Below are positions 25,547-38,600 of a DNA stretch of 64,000 bases, piece by piece (position 1 is the stretch's first letter; each line of letters begins with the position of its first letter). Made by a program: the position numbers and the translations under genes. The stretch comes from Tunturibacter gelidoferens (GTDB lineage Bacteria; Acidobacteriota; Terriglobia; Terriglobales; Acidobacteriaceae): NCBI RefSeq assembly GCF_040358255.1, contig NZ_CP132938.1, forward strand, positions 1,984,001-2,048,000, read 5' to 3'. Under the pieces are notes generated by a model. It saw only the letters and a list, made by a program, of their open reading frames with translations, searched no databases and was not told the DNA's origin.

Positions 25547-27307
25547 GTGAACGAGATTGAACAGCAACTTAGAGGACTAGGTAAAGAAGAGTTTGAGTCG
25601 TTTGTCCACCAGTATTTAGTGGCTAAGTATCCTGGAGCCGAAATTAAGCGCGTTGATGGAGCGGGCGGAGATGGCGGCGTAGACAGTTTCCAAGGGCAAC
25701 TCGATACCGGCCCGTCCATCTGGCAGAGCAAACACTTTCCCAACCGGATAAAGCAGACGCAACAACAGCAGATCCTTAAGTCCATCAAAAGGGCATTCAA
25801 AGAAAACGCCCCTTCGCTGTGGTTTTTGTGCCTTCCAATCAATCTACGGACGCCTGAACACAAGTGGTTCCAGACCAGAATCGTAAATGCCTATGGAGGA
25901 CCTAATCGAGTCAAACTGATCCAGGCATCCAACTTTGTTACTGAGCTCCAGCACAACAGAAGACTTCGCGATGCTTTTTTTCCGCTGCACGCCCTTTCTA
26001 AAATGCAGGACATCAGAAAAATCGTAACGCTCACCGAGGGTAGGAGCCAGGAACAACTCGGCGCAGCAATGACGGAGTACGCACAGCAGTACCTTGATAG
26101 CAGCACAGATATAGAACCTCGGCTCAAATCTATCGTTACTATCGGAGGTGATGTGCAAATGCGTCAAATGCCTCCCCATCAGCATGGTTTGGTGATGTCC
26201 ATCAACGAAGGGGAAAGGACAACGCATCTTTTTGCGCGTGATCCTAAATCTTTCAATCTGGACCCTATTAGATTCAGCGTTGAGATGAGGCCAGAAGATC
26301 GAATGGCGCTAGGAAAAGCTATCGAAACAGGTCAGCCATTTTCGCTGCTACCGGGGAATGTCTTACAGATTCAATCCTCATCTCCGTTGATGAACTCTTT
26401 TATCCAACGAAGCGAGCCTACCGCAATTCGGATGGATATGACTCCGCAAATACCGGAACAACTTGCAGCAAAGGAAACTCCGCTACGTTTTGTTGCTGGA
26501 TCTGGAGCTTTTTTGAAAGAGCTTCGTTACGTCCCATTTAAAATTACTCGCGCTGGAACCGGGGAAATTACCCTATCAAGTCGGGGCAATCTGCCTATTG
26601 AAATTACGGTCATCCTACGCTTCAACTCCGAAGAAGGTGCGAGCGTCAACTTCTCACCCATACTGCCAGGAGCTGATGTTCAGGTTCTCGATAACGTGAT
26701 GCAGTTTTTGGACACATTAGAAAGGACAGGAGAATTAGAGGTAATAAGTTTGGAGATAGAAGGGGTGATATTGAAACAGGAAGGCAGAGAATTCAAGTCC
26801 AGTCTCGGGATATCTCCAGAAATACGTAGGATTCTAAGCAATGCTGCTACAGTCTCAAAGACCTTTGGAAAGTCTCTTCGAGTCCCCGAACGTATCAGTG
26901 AAAACGAAGTCGGCGATCTTAGCACGCTGAAGCTAATTGCCACTGGAGAAAACTTCAGCGATGTAAACATTGATGCTGTATTGAAGAAAGACTTGGCGCT
27001 ACAGGATCGCGTATTGGAAAGCCTTATGCAATCTTCATTCTCAATGAAAGTTGATCATTCGCCAGATGGGACGAATTTCCGGATCTTTGGTGAGGACATT
27101 GAAGCAGGTCCTATTACTTTTATTGCTGATGAGGTTAGTTTCATAGATGCAAAGGGAATTCGAGAACGCTATCTAGCGGCCGAAGATGGCGATGGGGTTG
27201 CATTTAAGGCTCACTGTCCCGGTCCATGCCGATGGGTGCGCAAAAATAACGGATTGGATCCACGGGCGGCGATTCTCAAGGACGGCGGGGCCAGCATTTG
27301 TGACTAA
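25547..27307 (+). CDS. PD-(D/E)XK nuclease-like protein with a large uncharacterised C-terminal region
   Basis: About 586 residues from the GTG at 25547, chosen because AGGGAG lies just before it. The frame also allows a GTG at 25526. The N-terminal ~100 residues carry a restriction-endonuclease-like core of the Mrr/Cap4 style: helix EEFESFVHQYLVAKYPGAEI, the acidic turn GAGGDGGVD, then IWQSKHF, giving the D...QxK signature. The remaining ~480 residues have no recognised domain. They look beta-rich and end with a small HCPGPC motif. No methylase, helicase or transposase accompanies it. Codon use is visibly AT-richer than in neighbouring genes, suggesting acquisition. A DNA-targeting defence effector is plausible but unproved. 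Confidence 0.7.
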   Translation: MNEIEQQLRGLGKEEFESFVHQYLVAKYPGAEIKRVDGAGGDGGVDSFQGQLDTGPSIWQSKHFPNRIKQTQQQQILKSIKRAFKENAPSLWFLCLPINLRTPEHKWFQTRIVNAYGGPNRVKLIQASNFVTELQHNRRLRDAFFPLHALSKMQDIRKIVTLTEGRSQEQLGAAMTEYAQQYLDSSTDIEPRLKSIVTIGGDVQMRQMPPHQHGLVMSINEGERTTHLFARDPKSFNLDPIRFSVEMRPEDRMALGKAIETGQPFSLLPGNVLQIQSSSPLMNSFIQRSEPTAIRMDMTPQIPEQLAAKETPLRFVAGSGAFLKELRYVPFKITRAGTGEITLSSRGNLPIEITVILRFNSEEGASVNFSPILPGADVQVLDNVMQFLDTLERTGELEVISLEIEGVILKQEGREFKSSLGISPEIRRILSNAATVSKTFGKSLRVPERISENEVGDLSTLKLIATGENFSDVNIDAVLKKDLALQDRVLESLMQSSFSMKVDHSPDGTNFRIFGEDIEAGPITFIADEVSFIDAKGIRERYLAAEDGDGVAFKAHCPGPCRWVRKNNGLDPRAAILKDGGASICD

Positions 27308-27365
27308 GTCAGGCACTATCGAAATGCGAGCAGTAGTGTTCTCCCAAATTTTTTGGCGATAGGAC

Positions 27366-29585
<2,220 letters not shown>

Positions 29586-29652
29586 GGAATGAGTTTAGAT
29601 GGCGACGAGGAATTTTGCGCGAGGAAGCGGCTGGGACTTTTGGGGGAGGGTG

Positions 29653-30387
29653 TTACGCAATGGCGGAGCTGCGAACGAAGATGCCGTCGACCTGAAGGAG
29701 TCTGCCGGTGGCGGGGTCGCGGAAGGAGGGTTCGAGGTCCCAGAGCTGGAAGCCGTGATTGCACATGGTGGCGGACATCTCGGGCATGAGGGTTTCGCCC
29801 TGGTAGAGGGGAAGGAGAGACATCTCGAGCTGGACGGCGAGGGCCTGGGAGAGGATTCTGGGGGCTCCGGTGAGGACTTGCAGCTCGAAGCCCTGGACGT
29901 CGAGTTTGAGGAGAGCTTTGCTGGTGAAGGCGGGGGGAGGGAGGACGTCGTCGAGGCGGCGGATAGAGACTTTTTCTTTGTGGAGGTAGCCGGAGCTGGG
30001 GGCGGCGGAGAGGTGCGAGTCGAGCATGGGGAGGATGGAGCTGCAGAAGGAGTCGGCGGAGACGTTGATCTCCGTTTCGCCAGTCGTGGATCCCAGGGCG
30101 ATGCCGGCTACGGTCCAGTGCGGATCGGATGAGGCAGCGGCAAGAAGCTTCTGGAACGAAGTGCTGCTGGGTTCGAAGGAGAGGATGTTGCCGCGGTAGC
30201 CGATGGTTCGGCAGAGGGTTGCGAATTGACCGGCGTTGGCGCCGACGTCGAGGATGAGATTGAGGTCGAGGAGAGAGAAGAGGCGGCGGTAGCGGAGTCT
30301 TTGCGAGCTGTAGACATCGGTCTTCCGAATCTGATGGCCGGTGGCTTCTACTACGGAGCGGAGGGAGCGTTTGAGGGAGTGCGTCAT
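29653..30387 (-). CDS. FkbM family methyltransferase
   Basis: 244 residues from the ATG at 30387. The SAM-binding motif LILDVGANAGQFATL lies near residue 45, followed by ILSFEPSS, SIRRLDDVLP and ALLKLDVQGFELQVLTGA, the standard FkbM order. It O-methylates sugar or glycolipid substrates. The start overlaps the stop of the O-antigen ligase gene in an ATGA, so the two are coupled and probably modify the same glycan. The same frame runs on upstream through the ligase gene, but that part is not coding. glmS lies 67 bp downstream in the same direction. Confidence 0.88.
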   Translation of the reverse strand: MTHSLKRSLRSVVEATGHQIRKTDVYSSQRLRYRRLFSLLDLNLILDVGANAGQFATLCRTIGYRGNILSFEPSSTSFQKLLAAASSDPHWTVAGIALGSTTGETEINVSADSFCSSILPMLDSHLSAAPSSGYLHKEKVSIRRLDDVLPPPAFTSKALLKLDVQGFELQVLTGAPRILSQALAVQLEMSLLPLYQGETLMPEMSATMCNHGFQLWDLEPSFRDPATGRLLQVDGIFVRSSAIA

Positions 30388-31616
30388 GTGGTGGAAGTCT
30401 CGTAGAGGGCTGTCTCTGCGGGCCGGGATAGGGGAGTACGGATGGAGAGCAGGATGGAGAGCATGATCATTAGCCAGAGAGGAAGAGAGAGGTCGTAGAT
30501 CTGGGTGTCGGTGAGGCCTCGGACGAGAGCGAAGAGGAGTATTGTGCCGGCGAGTGTTTTGAGATGAGATGCAGGCGCGCGGCGAACCTGGCGAAAGAAG
30601 GTCCAGTAGAGGCCAATCGTGAGGAGGACGCCGACGGCTCCTAAGGCGAAGAACTGCTGAAGGAGTTCGTTGTGGGCTTGCTGGGCTTCGAAGAGTCCGA
30701 AGGGTGGGACGACGAATCGGTAGGAGTAGAAGCCATTGCCGAAGAGGGGCTTTTTGAGGGCGTATTCGAGAGACATGGCCCAGATGATGGTTCGGCCGGT
30801 AAGGGTTTCGGGATCGGTGCCTGCGGCGTAGGTGGTGAAGTAGGCCTCGAGAAGACCGGAGAGAGAGACAAGGACGGCTGCAGCGGCGATGCCGATTCTG
30901 ATCTTTATTTTGCGGGATAGAGTGGAGTCTCGGAGGAGATAGAAGCAGAAGGCCAGGAGGAAGGCGAAGATGGCGCTTTTGCTGATGGTGCGCAGAAGCG
31001 TTGTCGCAAGGAAGAGTGCGGGCCATCGCCAGAGCGTGGTCTCGTGTGCGAGGTGGATTGCCAGCAGCGTGGCGATGGCGAAGAGGAAGCCGAGTGTGTT
31101 TGGATGCAGGAAGATCTCATCCCCGAGGCGCAAGTCGTCTCGGGCAGGGATGGCCCAGGCGACGATGGCCACGATGCAGGCTCCGTAGGCGAAACCTTTC
31201 ATGATGGCCGCTGCTTTGATCTCAGGGTCGCCGTCACGCAGGAGAATCCAGACGGTGGCGACGTCTGCGGCCCAGGAGAGCCAGTAACCGGCGGCCGCAT
31301 CGAGGGGTGCCTGGGACCAGAAGATACTGACGAAGCTGAGGCTGAGTAGGGCGGCGGCCCAGCGAATGGGTGTGGTGCGATATGACGCGGTGGAGGTTGT
31401 TGCGCTGCCTATAGTGAAGAGCGTTGCGAGGGAGAGAAGAATCAAGCTTAGCGCCAGCCAGACGATGGTTCCTGACTGAGGCTCATCTTGAAACCAGAGG
31501 AAAGTCAGCGAGACTCTGAAGGCGAAGATGAAGCCAGTTGCGGCGGATAGTAGAGGGAGGTCGTCGCGGGTTTTATCGACTGTTGATGCCATAAGCTGCG
31601 CGCGAGCGGATGCCAT
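30384..31616 (-). CDS. O-antigen ligase / polymerase family membrane protein
   Basis: 410 residues with about 11-12 hydrophobic segments. The diagnostic Wzy_C/WaaL-type periplasmic loop contains LTGRTIIWAMSLEYALKKPLFGNGFYSY, where Arg and Gly residues are typical, followed by AQQAHNELLQQFFALGAVG. It joins or polymerises O-polysaccharide chains at the periplasmic face of the inner membrane. Its stop overlaps the start of the FkbM methyltransferase. Whether it is a ligase or a polymerase cannot be decided from sequence alone. Confidence 0.85.
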   Translation of the reverse strand: MASARAQLMASTVDKTRDDLPLLSAATGFIFAFRVSLTFLWFQDEPQSGTIVWLALSLILLSLATLFTIGSATTSTASYRTTPIRWAAALLSLSFVSIFWSQAPLDAAAGYWLSWAADVATVWILLRDGDPEIKAAAIMKGFAYGACIVAIVAWAIPARDDLRLGDEIFLHPNTLGFLFAIATLLAIHLAHETTLWRWPALFLATTLLRTISKSAIFAFLLAFCFYLLRDSTLSRKIKIRIGIAAAAVLVSLSGLLEAYFTTYAAGTDPETLTGRTIIWAMSLEYALKKPLFGNGFYSYRFVVPPFGLFEAQQAHNELLQQFFALGAVGVLLTIGLYWTFFRQVRRAPASHLKTLAGTILLFALVRGLTDTQIYDLSLPLWLMIMLSILLSIRTPLSRPAETALYETSTT

Positions 31617-31843
31617 GAGAAAAGGTTGCGGGATGCGAAGGGCCGCTCCTTTTGGTCTGCTGTGAGTTTATGGCTTGTTGGAGGCCGCAGGTCGAGGCTC
31701 AGGCTGGTACTGCAATCTTTTTACAGCGACGAGACAAATGTTCGACATTGGACGTCATCTGGTGAGGAACGCGCTTGTGGAGAATTTACGGGCCTGTGAT
31801 GGGCTGGGTGTAACGTAGGGAAGGGTTTCGCGACAGGGGTGCT

Positions 31844-33043
31844 GTGCACATACTCGTTATCAATAGCGGATCTTCGTCGATAAAGTTTTCCCTGTTTGAA
31901 GCTCAGGGAGAGGAACCTCGGTCGTTGTTTGAGGGTGAGGTGATCGGGATTGGTGGGGTGAAGGCGAGTTTCAAATTTCGCGACGCTGGTGGACGAGATT
32001 TAAGCGGAGGACGTAACGAGGTAAAGGCGCAGACTGCGCTAGAGGCGATCGGGCTGGTGGTTGGAGCGGTGAGTGGGCAGGGTTTGCCGACTGTGGATGC
32101 GGTGGGATATCGGGTCGTGCATCCGGGAGCGAAGCTTGACCGGCATCAGCGGATTACCGAAGAGGTGCTGAAGGATCTCGAGGAGGCGGTGGTGTTTGCG
32201 CCTCTGCATGATCCTGCGGTGATTGAAGTGATCAAAGACATGATGGTGAAGTTTCCTGGGGTAGCGCATTATGCCTGCTTTGATACGGTGTTTCACCAGA
32301 CGATGTCTGAGGCTGCGACGACGTATCCGATTCCGATGGAGTATCGCGAGCGGGGAGTTCGGCGATATGGATTTCATGGATTGAGCTGCGAGTCGATTGT
32401 GCGGCAGTTACGCGCAGAGAAGGAGCTTTCGTTTCCGAAGCGGATGGTGATTGCGCATCTCGGGAGCGGATGCAGCGTTACGGCGTTGGTGGATGGATGC
32501 TCTATCGACACGACAATGGGACTGACGCCTACGGGTGGAGTGGTGATGGGGACACGGCCGGGTGATCTCGATCCGGGGCTGGTGCTCTATCTGCTGCGGC
32601 AGATGAAGGGAGATCAGGTTGCGGCGCTGGAGAAGATGCTGAACCATGATGCGGGGATGGTGGCGCTTTCTGGGATGCTGAACGATATGAAGGCTGTGCG
32701 GGAGGCGGTGGTGAAGGGCGACGCACAGGCAAGCCTGGCGGTGGAGATATTTACTCGGAGTGTGAAGAAGGCGCTGGGCGGCTTTATTGCGTTGATGGGC
32801 GGAATTGATGCGGTGGTGTTTGCTGGTGGAATCGGAGAGCATGATACGCGGTCGCGGCCGGAGATACTGGCCGGGATGGACGATTTGGGTATTTCTGTTA
32901 ATTCTGAGTTGAACGGTGCAGGGGGCGACGCTGTCCGACAGATAAGTGCATCTGACTCAGTGACGGCAGTGCTTGTCGTTCCGGCTAAGGAAGATTGGAT
33001 GATCGCGATGCATGTTCATCGAATGGCCCAATCTGCGAAATGA
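31844..33043 (+). CDS. ackA: Acetate kinase
   Basis: 399 residues from a GTG. ASKHA-family signatures: the N-terminal phosphate-binding VINSGSSSIKFSL, RVVHPG, FDTVFHQTM, YGFHGLS (catalytic His), AHLGSGCSV, TPTGGVVMGTRPGDLDPG, and VFAGGIGEH near the C-terminus. It interconverts acetyl phosphate plus ADP with acetate plus ATP in the cytoplasm. The phosphoketolase gene follows after 68 bp in the same direction, so the two form a functional pair in which phosphoketolase supplies acetyl phosphate. Confidence 0.97.
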   Translation: MHILVINSGSSSIKFSLFEAQGEEPRSLFEGEVIGIGGVKASFKFRDAGGRDLSGGRNEVKAQTALEAIGLVVGAVSGQGLPTVDAVGYRVVHPGAKLDRHQRITEEVLKDLEEAVVFAPLHDPAVIEVIKDMMVKFPGVAHYACFDTVFHQTMSEAATTYPIPMEYRERGVRRYGFHGLSCESIVRQLRAEKELSFPKRMVIAHLGSGCSVTALVDGCSIDTTMGLTPTGGVVMGTRPGDLDPGLVLYLLRQMKGDQVAALEKMLNHDAGMVALSGMLNDMKAVREAVVKGDAQASLAVEIFTRSVKKALGGFIALMGGIDAVVFAGGIGEHDTRSRPEILAGMDDLGISVNSELNGAGGDAVRQISASDSVTAVLVVPAKEDWMIAMHVHRMAQSAK

Positions 33044-33111
33044 GTCTTTTCCGGTTACAAATTTTCTAGGATTGCTTCCGGATCTACTGATTACGATTGA
33101 CGGAGTTATTT

Positions 33112-35529
33112 ATGAGTAATGTGTCCAAGGAACTGGTTAAAGACAAGAGTCAGGGTGGTAAGCCGCTTTCGGCTGAGGAACTGCGGAAGCTGGATGCCTA
33201 TTGGCGGGCGTGCAACTATCTTTGTGTTGGGATGCTTTACTTGCGGGCGAATCCCCTGTTGCGGGAGCCGTTGAAGGCGGAGCATATTAAGAACCGGCTG
33301 TTGGGGCACTGGGGTTCGGACCCTGGGCAGACGTTTGTGTGGGTGCATCTGAACCGGCTCATCAAGAAGTACGATTTGGATTTAATTTATTTGTCGGGTC
33401 CGGGACATGGGGCGCCAGCTACGCTTTCGAACAGTTATCTGGAGGGTGTGTATTCGGAGGTGTATCCAGATAAGAGCGAAGACGTTGCGGGAATGCTGAA
33501 GTTCTTCAAACAGTTTTCGTTTCCGGGTGGGATTGGGAGTCACTGCACGCCAGAGACGCCGGGGTCGATTCATGAGGGGGGCGAGCTGGGCTACAGCTTG
33601 TCGCATGGGTTTGGCGCGGCGTTTGATAATCCTGACTTGATTGTGACCGTAGTGGTGGGAGATGGAGAAGCTGAGACGGGGCCGCTGGCTACGTCCTGGC
33701 ACTCGAACAAATTCTTGAATCCTGTAAGGGATGGTGCGGTGCTGCCAATACTGCACCTTAACGGTTACAAAATAGCTAATCCTACAGTGCTGGCGCGTAT
33801 TTCTCCCGAAGAGTTGGAGTGGATGTTCAAGGGATTTGGCTGGGAGCCGCATGTTGTCGAAGGAGATGATCCGGCGACGATGCACCAGTTGATGGCGGGA
33901 GTGATGGAGGATTGCGTGAAGGAGATTCGCGCGATTCAGAAGAAAGCCAGGAGTGCGCCGAAGGGGACAGCGCCGGAGCGGCCGCGGTGGCCGATGATTA
34001 TTCTGCGTTCGCCGAAGGGATGGACTTGCCCGAAGGAGATTGATGGGCACAAGCTGGAGGGCTCGTGGCGAGCGCACCAGATGCCGGTTCTCGATCCCGT
34101 GACGAATCCGAAACACTTGAAGCTGGTTGAGAAGTGGATGAAGAGTTACAAGCCTGAGGATTTGTTTGATGAATCCGGCAAGTTGATTGCGGAGTTGAGG
34201 GAGATGGCTCCTGTCGGGCGGCGAAGAATCACTGCGAATCCGCACGCGAATGGCGGCCTGCTGCGGAAACCGATGGAGCTGCCGGACTTTCGCGACTATG
34301 CAGTAAAGGTGGAAAAGCCGGGGCAGATTGAGGTTTCGCCGACTGATGTGTTGGCACATTTCTTGCGTGATGCGATGAAGAGGAACATGACGAGCTTTCG
34401 CGTCTTCGGACCGGATGAGACGGCTTCTAATAAGTTGCAGGCTATTTATGAGGCGAGTGGAAAGACCTGGATGGCGAAGCTTCTGCCAGAGGATGCGGAC
34501 GGCGGGGATCTTGCGCGAGATGGCCGCGTGATGGAGATTCTGAGCGAGCATACGCTGGAGGGATGGTTCGAAGGCTACGTGCTGACGGGAAGGCATGGCT
34601 TCTTTTCGACGTATGAGTCGTTTGTGCACATCATCGATTCGATGTTCAACCAACATGCGAAGTGGCTGGAGAAGAGCAAGTTGGAGTTGAGGTGGCGAGC
34701 GCCGATTTCATCGATCAATCTGCTGATTACTTCGTTGGTGTGGCGGCAGGATCACAATGGATTTACGCATCAGGATCCTGGATTTCTGGATGTAGTGACG
34801 AATAAGAGCCCGGAGGTGACGCGGATCTATCTGCCGCCGGATGCGAATTGTTTGTTGAGTGTTGGGGATCACTGTCTGCGCAGCTCCAATTATGTGAATG
34901 TGATTGTTGCGGACAAGGCGCCGCATCTGCAGTATTTGAATATGGATGATGCGGTGAAGCATTGCACGAAGGGAATTGGGATCTGGGACTTCGCGAGTAA
35001 TGATGCGGGGGATGAGCCGGATGCGGTGATTGCGTGTGCGGGGGATATTCCGACGGAAGAGGCGTTGGCTGCTGTCGCGATTCTGCGAGAGCGATGTCCG
35101 GATGTGAAGATTCGGTTTGTGAATGTGGTGGATCTGTTCCGGTTGATGCCGGAGACGGAGCATCCGCATGGGCTTTCGGAGAAGGAGTTCGATAGCTTGT
35201 TTACGAAGAACAAGCCGGTGATCTTCAACTTCCATGCCTATGCTTCGCTGGTCCACAAGCTGACGTACAAGCGGACGAATCATGAGAACTTCCATGTGCG
35301 CGGGTACAAGGAGAAGGGCAATATCAATACTCCGCTGGAGTTGGCGATTCTGAATCAGATCGATCGGTTTGACCTGGCTATCGATGTGATCGATCGAGTG
35401 CCTCGGCTGCAGATGACGGCGGCTCATACGAAGGAGTGGCTGAAGGGGCAGATCATCGAAGCGGTGAACTACGCGCATGAGAACGGGATTGACAGCAAGG
35501 AGATTCGGGAGTGGAAGTGGCCTTTGTAG
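33112..35529 (+). CDS. xfp: Xylulose-5-phosphate / fructose-6-phosphate phosphoketolase
   Basis: 805 residues from the ATG at 33112, with GGAG seven bases upstream; five codons of open frame precede it. Phosphoketolase motifs are present: [29 protein letters not shown] (split here: [15 protein letters not shown]), [19 protein letters not shown], the thiamine-diphosphate motif [19 protein letters not shown], and [15 protein letters not shown] further on. It splits xylulose-5-P or fructose-6-P into acetyl phosphate plus an aldose phosphate. With ackA upstream it gives ATP and acetate without CO2 loss. A strong terminator follows. Confidence 0.97.
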   Translation: MSNVSKELVKDKSQGGKPLSAEELRKLDAYWRACNYLCVGMLYLRANPLLREPLKAEHIKNRLLGHWGSDPGQTFVWVHLNRLIKKYDLDLIYLSGPGHGAPATLSNSYLEGVYSEVYPDKSEDVAGMLKFFKQFSFPGGIGSHCTPETPGSIHEGGELGYSLSHGFGAAFDNPDLIVTVVVGDGEAETGPLATSWHSNKFLNPVRDGAVLPILHLNGYKIANPTVLARISPEELEWMFKGFGWEPHVVEGDDPATMHQLMAGVMEDCVKEIRAIQKKARSAPKGTAPERPRWPMIILRSPKGWTCPKEIDGHKLEGSWRAHQMPVLDPVTNPKHLKLVEKWMKSYKPEDLFDESGKLIAELREMAPVGRRRITANPHANGGLLRKPMELPDFRDYAVKVEKPGQIEVSPTDVLAHFLRDAMKRNMTSFRVFGPDETASNKLQAIYEASGKTWMAKLLPEDADGGDLARDGRVMEILSEHTLEGWFEGYVLTGRHGFFSTYESFVHIIDSMFNQHAKWLEKSKLELRWRAPISSINLLITSLVWRQDHNGFTHQDPGFLDVVTNKSPEVTRIYLPPDANCLLSVGDHCLRSSNYVNVIVADKAPHLQYLNMDDAVKHCTKGIGIWDFASNDAGDEPDAVIACAGDIPTEEALAAVAILRERCPDVKIRFVNVVDLFRLMPETEHPHGLSEKEFDSLFTKNKPVIFNFHAYASLVHKLTYKRTNHENFHVRGYKEKGNINTPLELAILNQIDRFDLAIDVIDRVPRLQMTAAHTKEWLKGQIIEAVNYAHENGIDSKEIREWKWPL

Positions 35530-35547
35530 GTTGAATAGGCGGACGTG

Positions 35548-35588
35548 AAAAAGCCCCATCCGGCGATGCTCTGCTGGATGGGGCTTTT
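35548..35588. terminator. Bidirectional terminator between xfp and the TonB-dependent receptor
   Basis: AAAAGCCCCATCC and GGATGGGGCTTTT form a 13-bp stem with A-rich and T-rich flanks, serving both convergent genes. Confidence 0.9.
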
Positions 35589-35602
35589 CGTTGTGGTTTG
35601 GG

Positions 35603-38600
35603 TTAGAAGATGATCTTTCCACCGAATTGAGTGTTGAATGCTTCGCCGGCTCCGATGCCGGGTGCGCCGTTATAGTCGCCGATGGTATCGCTGAGTTGCG
35701 AGCTGCCGCCGACGGATGGGGAAGGAGGAGCGAAGTTATTTCGGTTGAAGAGGTTGAACATCTCTGCGCGGAGCTGGATGGTGAGACGCTCGCCGATCTT
35801 CGTGTTTTTGAAGACGGAGAGATCGACGTCATTGTAGCCGGGAGCGTAGAAGGAGTTGCGGCGAACGGTGCCGAAGGTGCCCGGAGCCGGATCCTGGAAG
35901 GCGCTGAGATCGATCCAGTTTGCGGTAGTGGACTGGCCTTGGTAGCCGACGCGTGCTGGAGCAATTTGAACTGCGCGGTCGTTGCCTTCGTTGGTGCCGC
36001 TGATGTCTCCGGAGGCACGAACCGTAAAGGGCTGGCCACCATGGAAGGTAAGCAGACCATTGACCTGCCAGCCACCGGTGAGCCCCTTCAGGTGCTGCGA
36101 ACCGGGAACATCGTAGCTCAGGAAGCTGACGAAGGTGGCCCTGGTATCGAAGTCTGAGTTGCTGTAGTCCCCTTTGAAGTTGGTACTGTCTTGAGGAAGA
36201 GCGCCGCGGTAAGCGGTGACTTCGTCAAGGGCGTGTGACCAGGTGAAGACGGTTTGGGAGGAGAAGCGATGCCAGTTGGTAACGCGAATCTGCGCCTGGA
36301 AGGAGTTATAGTTTGCAGTCCCGATGCTTTCAATCTGGTTGATGTTGCCGTACTGGCCATACTGGCTATAGTAGGGGCGTGTCTGCTGGCGCTTGAAGTC
36401 GGAGCCGACCAGTACTGCGCCGGTAATAGGGTCGAGCGTGTCTGTATAGACTCCGGGAGCGGCTTGATTGATGTCGAGAAGGCTGAGGAGGTGACGGGCT
36501 GAGGAGCCCACATACCCTAGTTGAAAGATAACGCTGGACGCCAGCGTGTGCTCGAGGTTTACGCTGTAGTTCTCGTTGTAGGAGGGGCGGAAGTTGGGGT
36601 TGACGGAGAAGACGCCGCACGGTGAAGTTGGTTTGCAAGGGTAACCAACTGACGAGGGAAAGATCGGAACGCCTCCAACTATGGTGGTGTTCGAACCGCC
36701 CTTGGCAGCCGAGACGGAGTAGACGGGGCTTGCACCGCCGGGATTGCCTTCGACTCCGTTGGGAGCCTGGTTGCCCGGACGATTGTCGAGGAAGGGATTG
36801 AGGTTGGGAGTATCAGCAAACCAGCCGTAGCCAGCGCGGACGACTGTATTCTGGTCGATCGCGTAGCTGAAACCGACACGGGGGCTGAAGTTTTTGTAGT
36901 ACTGAGGATAGAGCGAGCTGATCTGATTTCCCTGGAAGGCGAGGCCTTGATTTGAGATGAGAGCTGGACGGAACACGGCCAGATCCTTGTTGGAGTTGTG
37001 AAGTGGACCTTCATAGTCGTAACGAATGCCGTAGTTTACGTTGAGCTTCGGAGTGAGCTGCCAGGAGTCGCCGGCGTTCAGGAACCAAGTATTGACGAAG
37101 ACCTGACGCTCTGGATCTCCGATGGTGATGCTGGCTGAGGAAGTTTCGCCCGCCAGGAAATCGGCGAGTGCACCTGCGTAACCGGGGCCGCCGACCTGGC
37201 TGCCATCAAAGGTGAAGGAGCCGGTGGAGTGGCGATGGTAGAACTCGTCGAGCTGCGCCTGCCGATATTCTCCGCCGAAGCGCATCTGGTGCCTGCCCTT
37301 GGTCCATGAGAGCTGGTCTGTGAGGTGGCCCGTGATGTCATTTCGTCCCTCGGGCGGCGTCAGACCGACGGGATCAAAGTTGCTGCTTTGGGCGGTTGTG
37401 CCGCCGCCTGAGCTGGCGGGCCTGCCGATGGTGATGTTCGGAGCGTTAGGAAAGGTGGCGCCGGTAATGAAACCGAGGCTTTGAACATCCTGACCGGTTT
37501 CGTTGTCGTTGAAGACCTGATTGAAGTAGTTGACTCCGGCGAGAACCTGGTTCGAGATGCTGGAAGAGATGACGCGGTTGTAGACGATGGCGATGTTCTG
37601 TACGTGAATTGGTGCGACTTCGTAGTAAGCGAGAAGCTGGGATCCGACGGGCGCAACCTGACTGCCCTGGCCGACGAACCAGTGAGCGCTGAGGTTATCT
37701 TTGTCGCTGATTCGATAGTCAATCTTGCCGAGACCATTCCAGCTGTATCCGAACTCGGGATCGCTGGAGTGGTAGTTGTTGACGACTCCGACGGTGTCCT
37801 GAGCGAGAACATTGGAGCCCCACAACCTGTTGAGGACAGACACCATCACGGGATTGACTGGAACGCCTTTGGCAGCGAGGATCGCTTCGGCCTGGGTTTG
37901 CCAGCCGATCGATGGTTCGGTAGCGGTTCCAGATTGGCCGATGGTGAAGCGCTGATGTTCGAAGGTGGCAAAGCCGAAGAGCTTGTCTTTGAGGAACGGG
38001 CCACCGAGGGAGAAGCCGGTGTTGTAGTTGCGGACCTTCTGCTTGGTGGTTGCGAAGGGGCTCTTGGCCCCGAAGAGTTCATTGCGATTGAAGTAGTATG
38101 CGGTGCCGTGAAGTTGATTGGTACCAGAGCGGAGGGTCAGGTTGATGGTGCCACCTGGGTTGCGTCCGCCTTCGGGACCGGACTGTGTCTGGGCGGAGAA
38201 CTGGTCGACTGCGTCGAGTGGGAGGATGATGCCGGCGATGCCGGAGACGCCGCCCTGGTTAACTGCAGGGACGTTATGCCAGAGATCGTTGTTATCGACG
38301 CCGTCGATCTGCCAGTTCATTTGATTGGCGCGGGTTCCGTTGAGGGAGCCGAAGCCGCCGCCGCTATAGCCGGCGTAGCCCGCCGTGAGCGAGATCATCT
38401 GAGTGAAGTCGCGACCGTTGAGTGGCAGGTCTGACACGACTTTGGCATCGAGCACGGTGGTCTGCGTGGTGGTTGTGGTATCGAGAGCTACGGCTGCTGC
38501 ATCGACTTCTACAGTTGTGGCCGAACTCGAGAGTGGAAGAGAGACTGGCAGAGTGAAGATTACGCCGGCCTGGACCGCGATCTTGTCGGTCTTTACAGTC

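Noticed and set aside
29586..29652. glmS ribozyme upstream of glmS
   Set aside because: Only 67 bp separate glmS from the FkbM gene and the ribozyme core is not recognisable; the ribozyme is known mainly from Firmicutes.
29653..31026. 457-codon minus-strand frame that contains the FkbM methyltransferase
   Set aside because: Only the last 244 codons are a gene. The upstream 213 codons are another frame of the O-antigen ligase.
33382..34656. 424-codon minus-strand frame within xfp
   Set aside because: Antisense shadow of the phosphoketolase gene.
34708..36075. Long minus-strand frame over the xfp / receptor junction
   Set aside because: Spans the terminator and antisense xfp, and has no protein-like pattern.
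37481..38434. 317-codon plus-strand frame in the receptor gene
   Set aside because: Acidic low-complexity shadow of the receptor coding strand.
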